From Symbiodinium natans (lineage: Eukaryota > Sar > Dinophyceae > Suessiales > Symbiodiniaceae): a DNA stretch of 64,000 nt. Made by a program: the position numbers and the translations under genes. Below the pieces are notes generated by a model. That model worked only from the letters and a program-made list of their open reading frames with translations. It had not been told where the DNA came from and searched no databases. Position 1 is the first letter of the stretch. The number at the start of each line of letters is the position of its first letter. Of the stretch, positions 63,023-64,000 are shown one piece after another. The stretch is from the NCBI GenBank assembly GCA_905221605.1, contig CAJNDS010002151.1, positions 188,001 to 252,000 on the forward strand, written 5' to 3'.

Positions 63023-64000
63023 AGGGAACGGAGAGGGCGGAGGGCTAATCAGTTTTTTTTAGAACTCAAAATAGCGTTTTTTGAAAATCAAAATAGCGTT
63101 TTTTGAAACACATTGGAAAAAAGAGAAGGCGGAAATAGGCGGCGAGATGGCGGAAATCGGCGGTCAAATGGCGGAAAACGCCGGAATGCAATTTTTCGGG
63201 CCAGCCCGAAGTTTCAGTTTTTCCATTTTGAAGTGCCGGGAGAGGCCGCAAATCTTGGGACATCAGCTGCGTGCTGTCTGCCAGCTTGCGCGCACGCCAT
63301 GTGGTCTGGGATTCAGGGTGTTATGTGTGGGATTCGACACTCACCATAAAGATATAAGGGTTTATATTTAACGTGTATTGGGTTTTGGTTTGCTGAGGTG
63401 TTGAACCGTGAGTCCAGGTTTGGTTTCGGCTCTGCCGCGCTTCTGGAAGCTTTTTGCCTGACAAACTCTGAGCGCGAAAGCCCGGTGTCTAGTACCTGCT
63501 GCTTGCAAGCCGTGCAGTGCTTGGACATCATGCCCCAAAGTGCAACTGCGGCTCACATAAGCCCTCAAAAACTGGGATGCTCCGAGGCTACGATGGGGTC
63601 TCATGAATGAGGTTTCAGGTCAAGGTATTGCCAGAGTTCAGGCTTAGTTCTGGGCCTCATGGCGTAATATAGTTGTATCCAATTCCAGGATACAAGCCAA
63701 CAGACCACAGTGGGCCAAACCGACATGGCCAAATGCAAGTTCTGAAAATCTGAAATGCCGTTTTTTGTTTTTGACGTTCCGTTTTTTGGCAAGACCCCAC
63801 GGCTCAACATTTCAATTTTTGCCTGGCAACCCTGAAAACCAAAAACTTCAACATGCCAATTTTCCCAGGAGATGGCGGAAATATTGCACTTTCCTCCTCA
63901 TAGCCTTTTTTTTTAAACCCAGGGTTTCCCAGGTAAACCCTAAACCCTAAACCCTAAACCCTAAACAGAATGGCACGAAGAGGGCCCCTTGACTTGAGGG
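61778..64000. other. Downstream spacer
   Basis: Unique sequence to 62080, a telomeric array (62082-62140), further short CCCTAAA pieces, a G homopolymer, repeats of ATGGCGGAAA (62400-63880) and a final short CCCTAAA array (63934-63965). ORFs on both strands lack features. Confidence 0.5.
62956..63021. repeat. 66-base G homopolymer
   Basis: Uninterrupted G run. Such runs are hard to sequence and the length may be unreliable. Shorter G/C runs occur at 7199-7227, 7820-7843, 17590-17610 and 46120-46137. Confidence 0.85.

Noticed and set aside
1-64000. Reading the telomeric repeats as a true chromosome end or subtelomere
   Set aside because: The arrays are short, occur in both orientations throughout 64 kb, and lie between exons; no terminal-length array is present.
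1-64000. CRISPR array, bacterial operons or ribosome binding sites
   Set aside because: The regular repeats are telomeric or microsatellite without spacers, and gene structure is eukaryotic with introns.

Overview
The window looks like nuclear DNA of a dinoflagellate, probably of the Suessiales/Symbiodiniaceae type, although the exact lineage is an inference. Five things point there. Plant-type telomeric repeats (TTTAGGG/CCCTAAA) occur in dozens of short internal arrays in both orientations. Exon-like blocks are spliced with GT, GC and GA donors and AG|G acceptors. Short inverted-repeat elements sit exactly in introns. Retroelement and simple-sequence content is heavy. A 12-base match to the 3' end of the dinoflagellate spliced leader lies upstream of an intact ORF. 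There is no sign of bacterial gene organisation.

The main content is a plus-strand tandem family of one large gene, broken into 30-400 base exons. Aligning exons between copies gives a consistent protein order: a PPERW-containing N-terminal block (A), a charged linker (B), a VNEHYVKP..MSYALMK block (C), KHPDGLLCQ (D), VFISHAWAEG (E), [11 protein letters not shown] (F), [32 protein letters not shown] (G), several membrane segments ending in FLHYFIP..LFNLLR..QLNQ (I), a soluble EVDLTIRVLMKAGAYN..GNTDL block (H), more membrane segments, and a final MVT.FRP membrane block (J). Blocks E to G look like a TIR-fold domain, with WCVYE at the place of the TIR catalytic WCxxE. Copy 1 (3' part) spans about 248-10090. 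Copy 2 spans about 12945-33713 and is interrupted by a LINE reverse transcriptase and a 2.5-kb composite repeat. Copy 3 spans about 36545-47500. Copy 4 (5' part) spans about 56660-61011. One more isolated first block lies at 50189-50440.

The most striking observation is that intron positions are mostly copy-specific. In the stretch [33 protein letters not shown], each of three copies has introns at positions where the others are continuous. Many introns are small terminal-inverted-repeat elements of several families. They are flanked by 4-bp duplications beginning with G: the left duplication supplies the GT/GC/GA donor and the element supplies the AG acceptor. These behave as introners. Many other introns are, or contain, telomeric arrays, and several arrays are flanked by 10-20 bp direct repeats as if telomeric DNA had been inserted. 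Some arrays sit inside introners.

Two intact intronless genes stand apart: a seven-helix membrane protein (51401-53176) and a coiled-coil protein (61133-61777) that lies downstream of the spliced-leader relic. The rest is mini-element debris, A-tailed dispersed repeats, microsatellites and homopolymers (including a 66-base G run). No tRNA, rRNA or CRISPR array was recognised.
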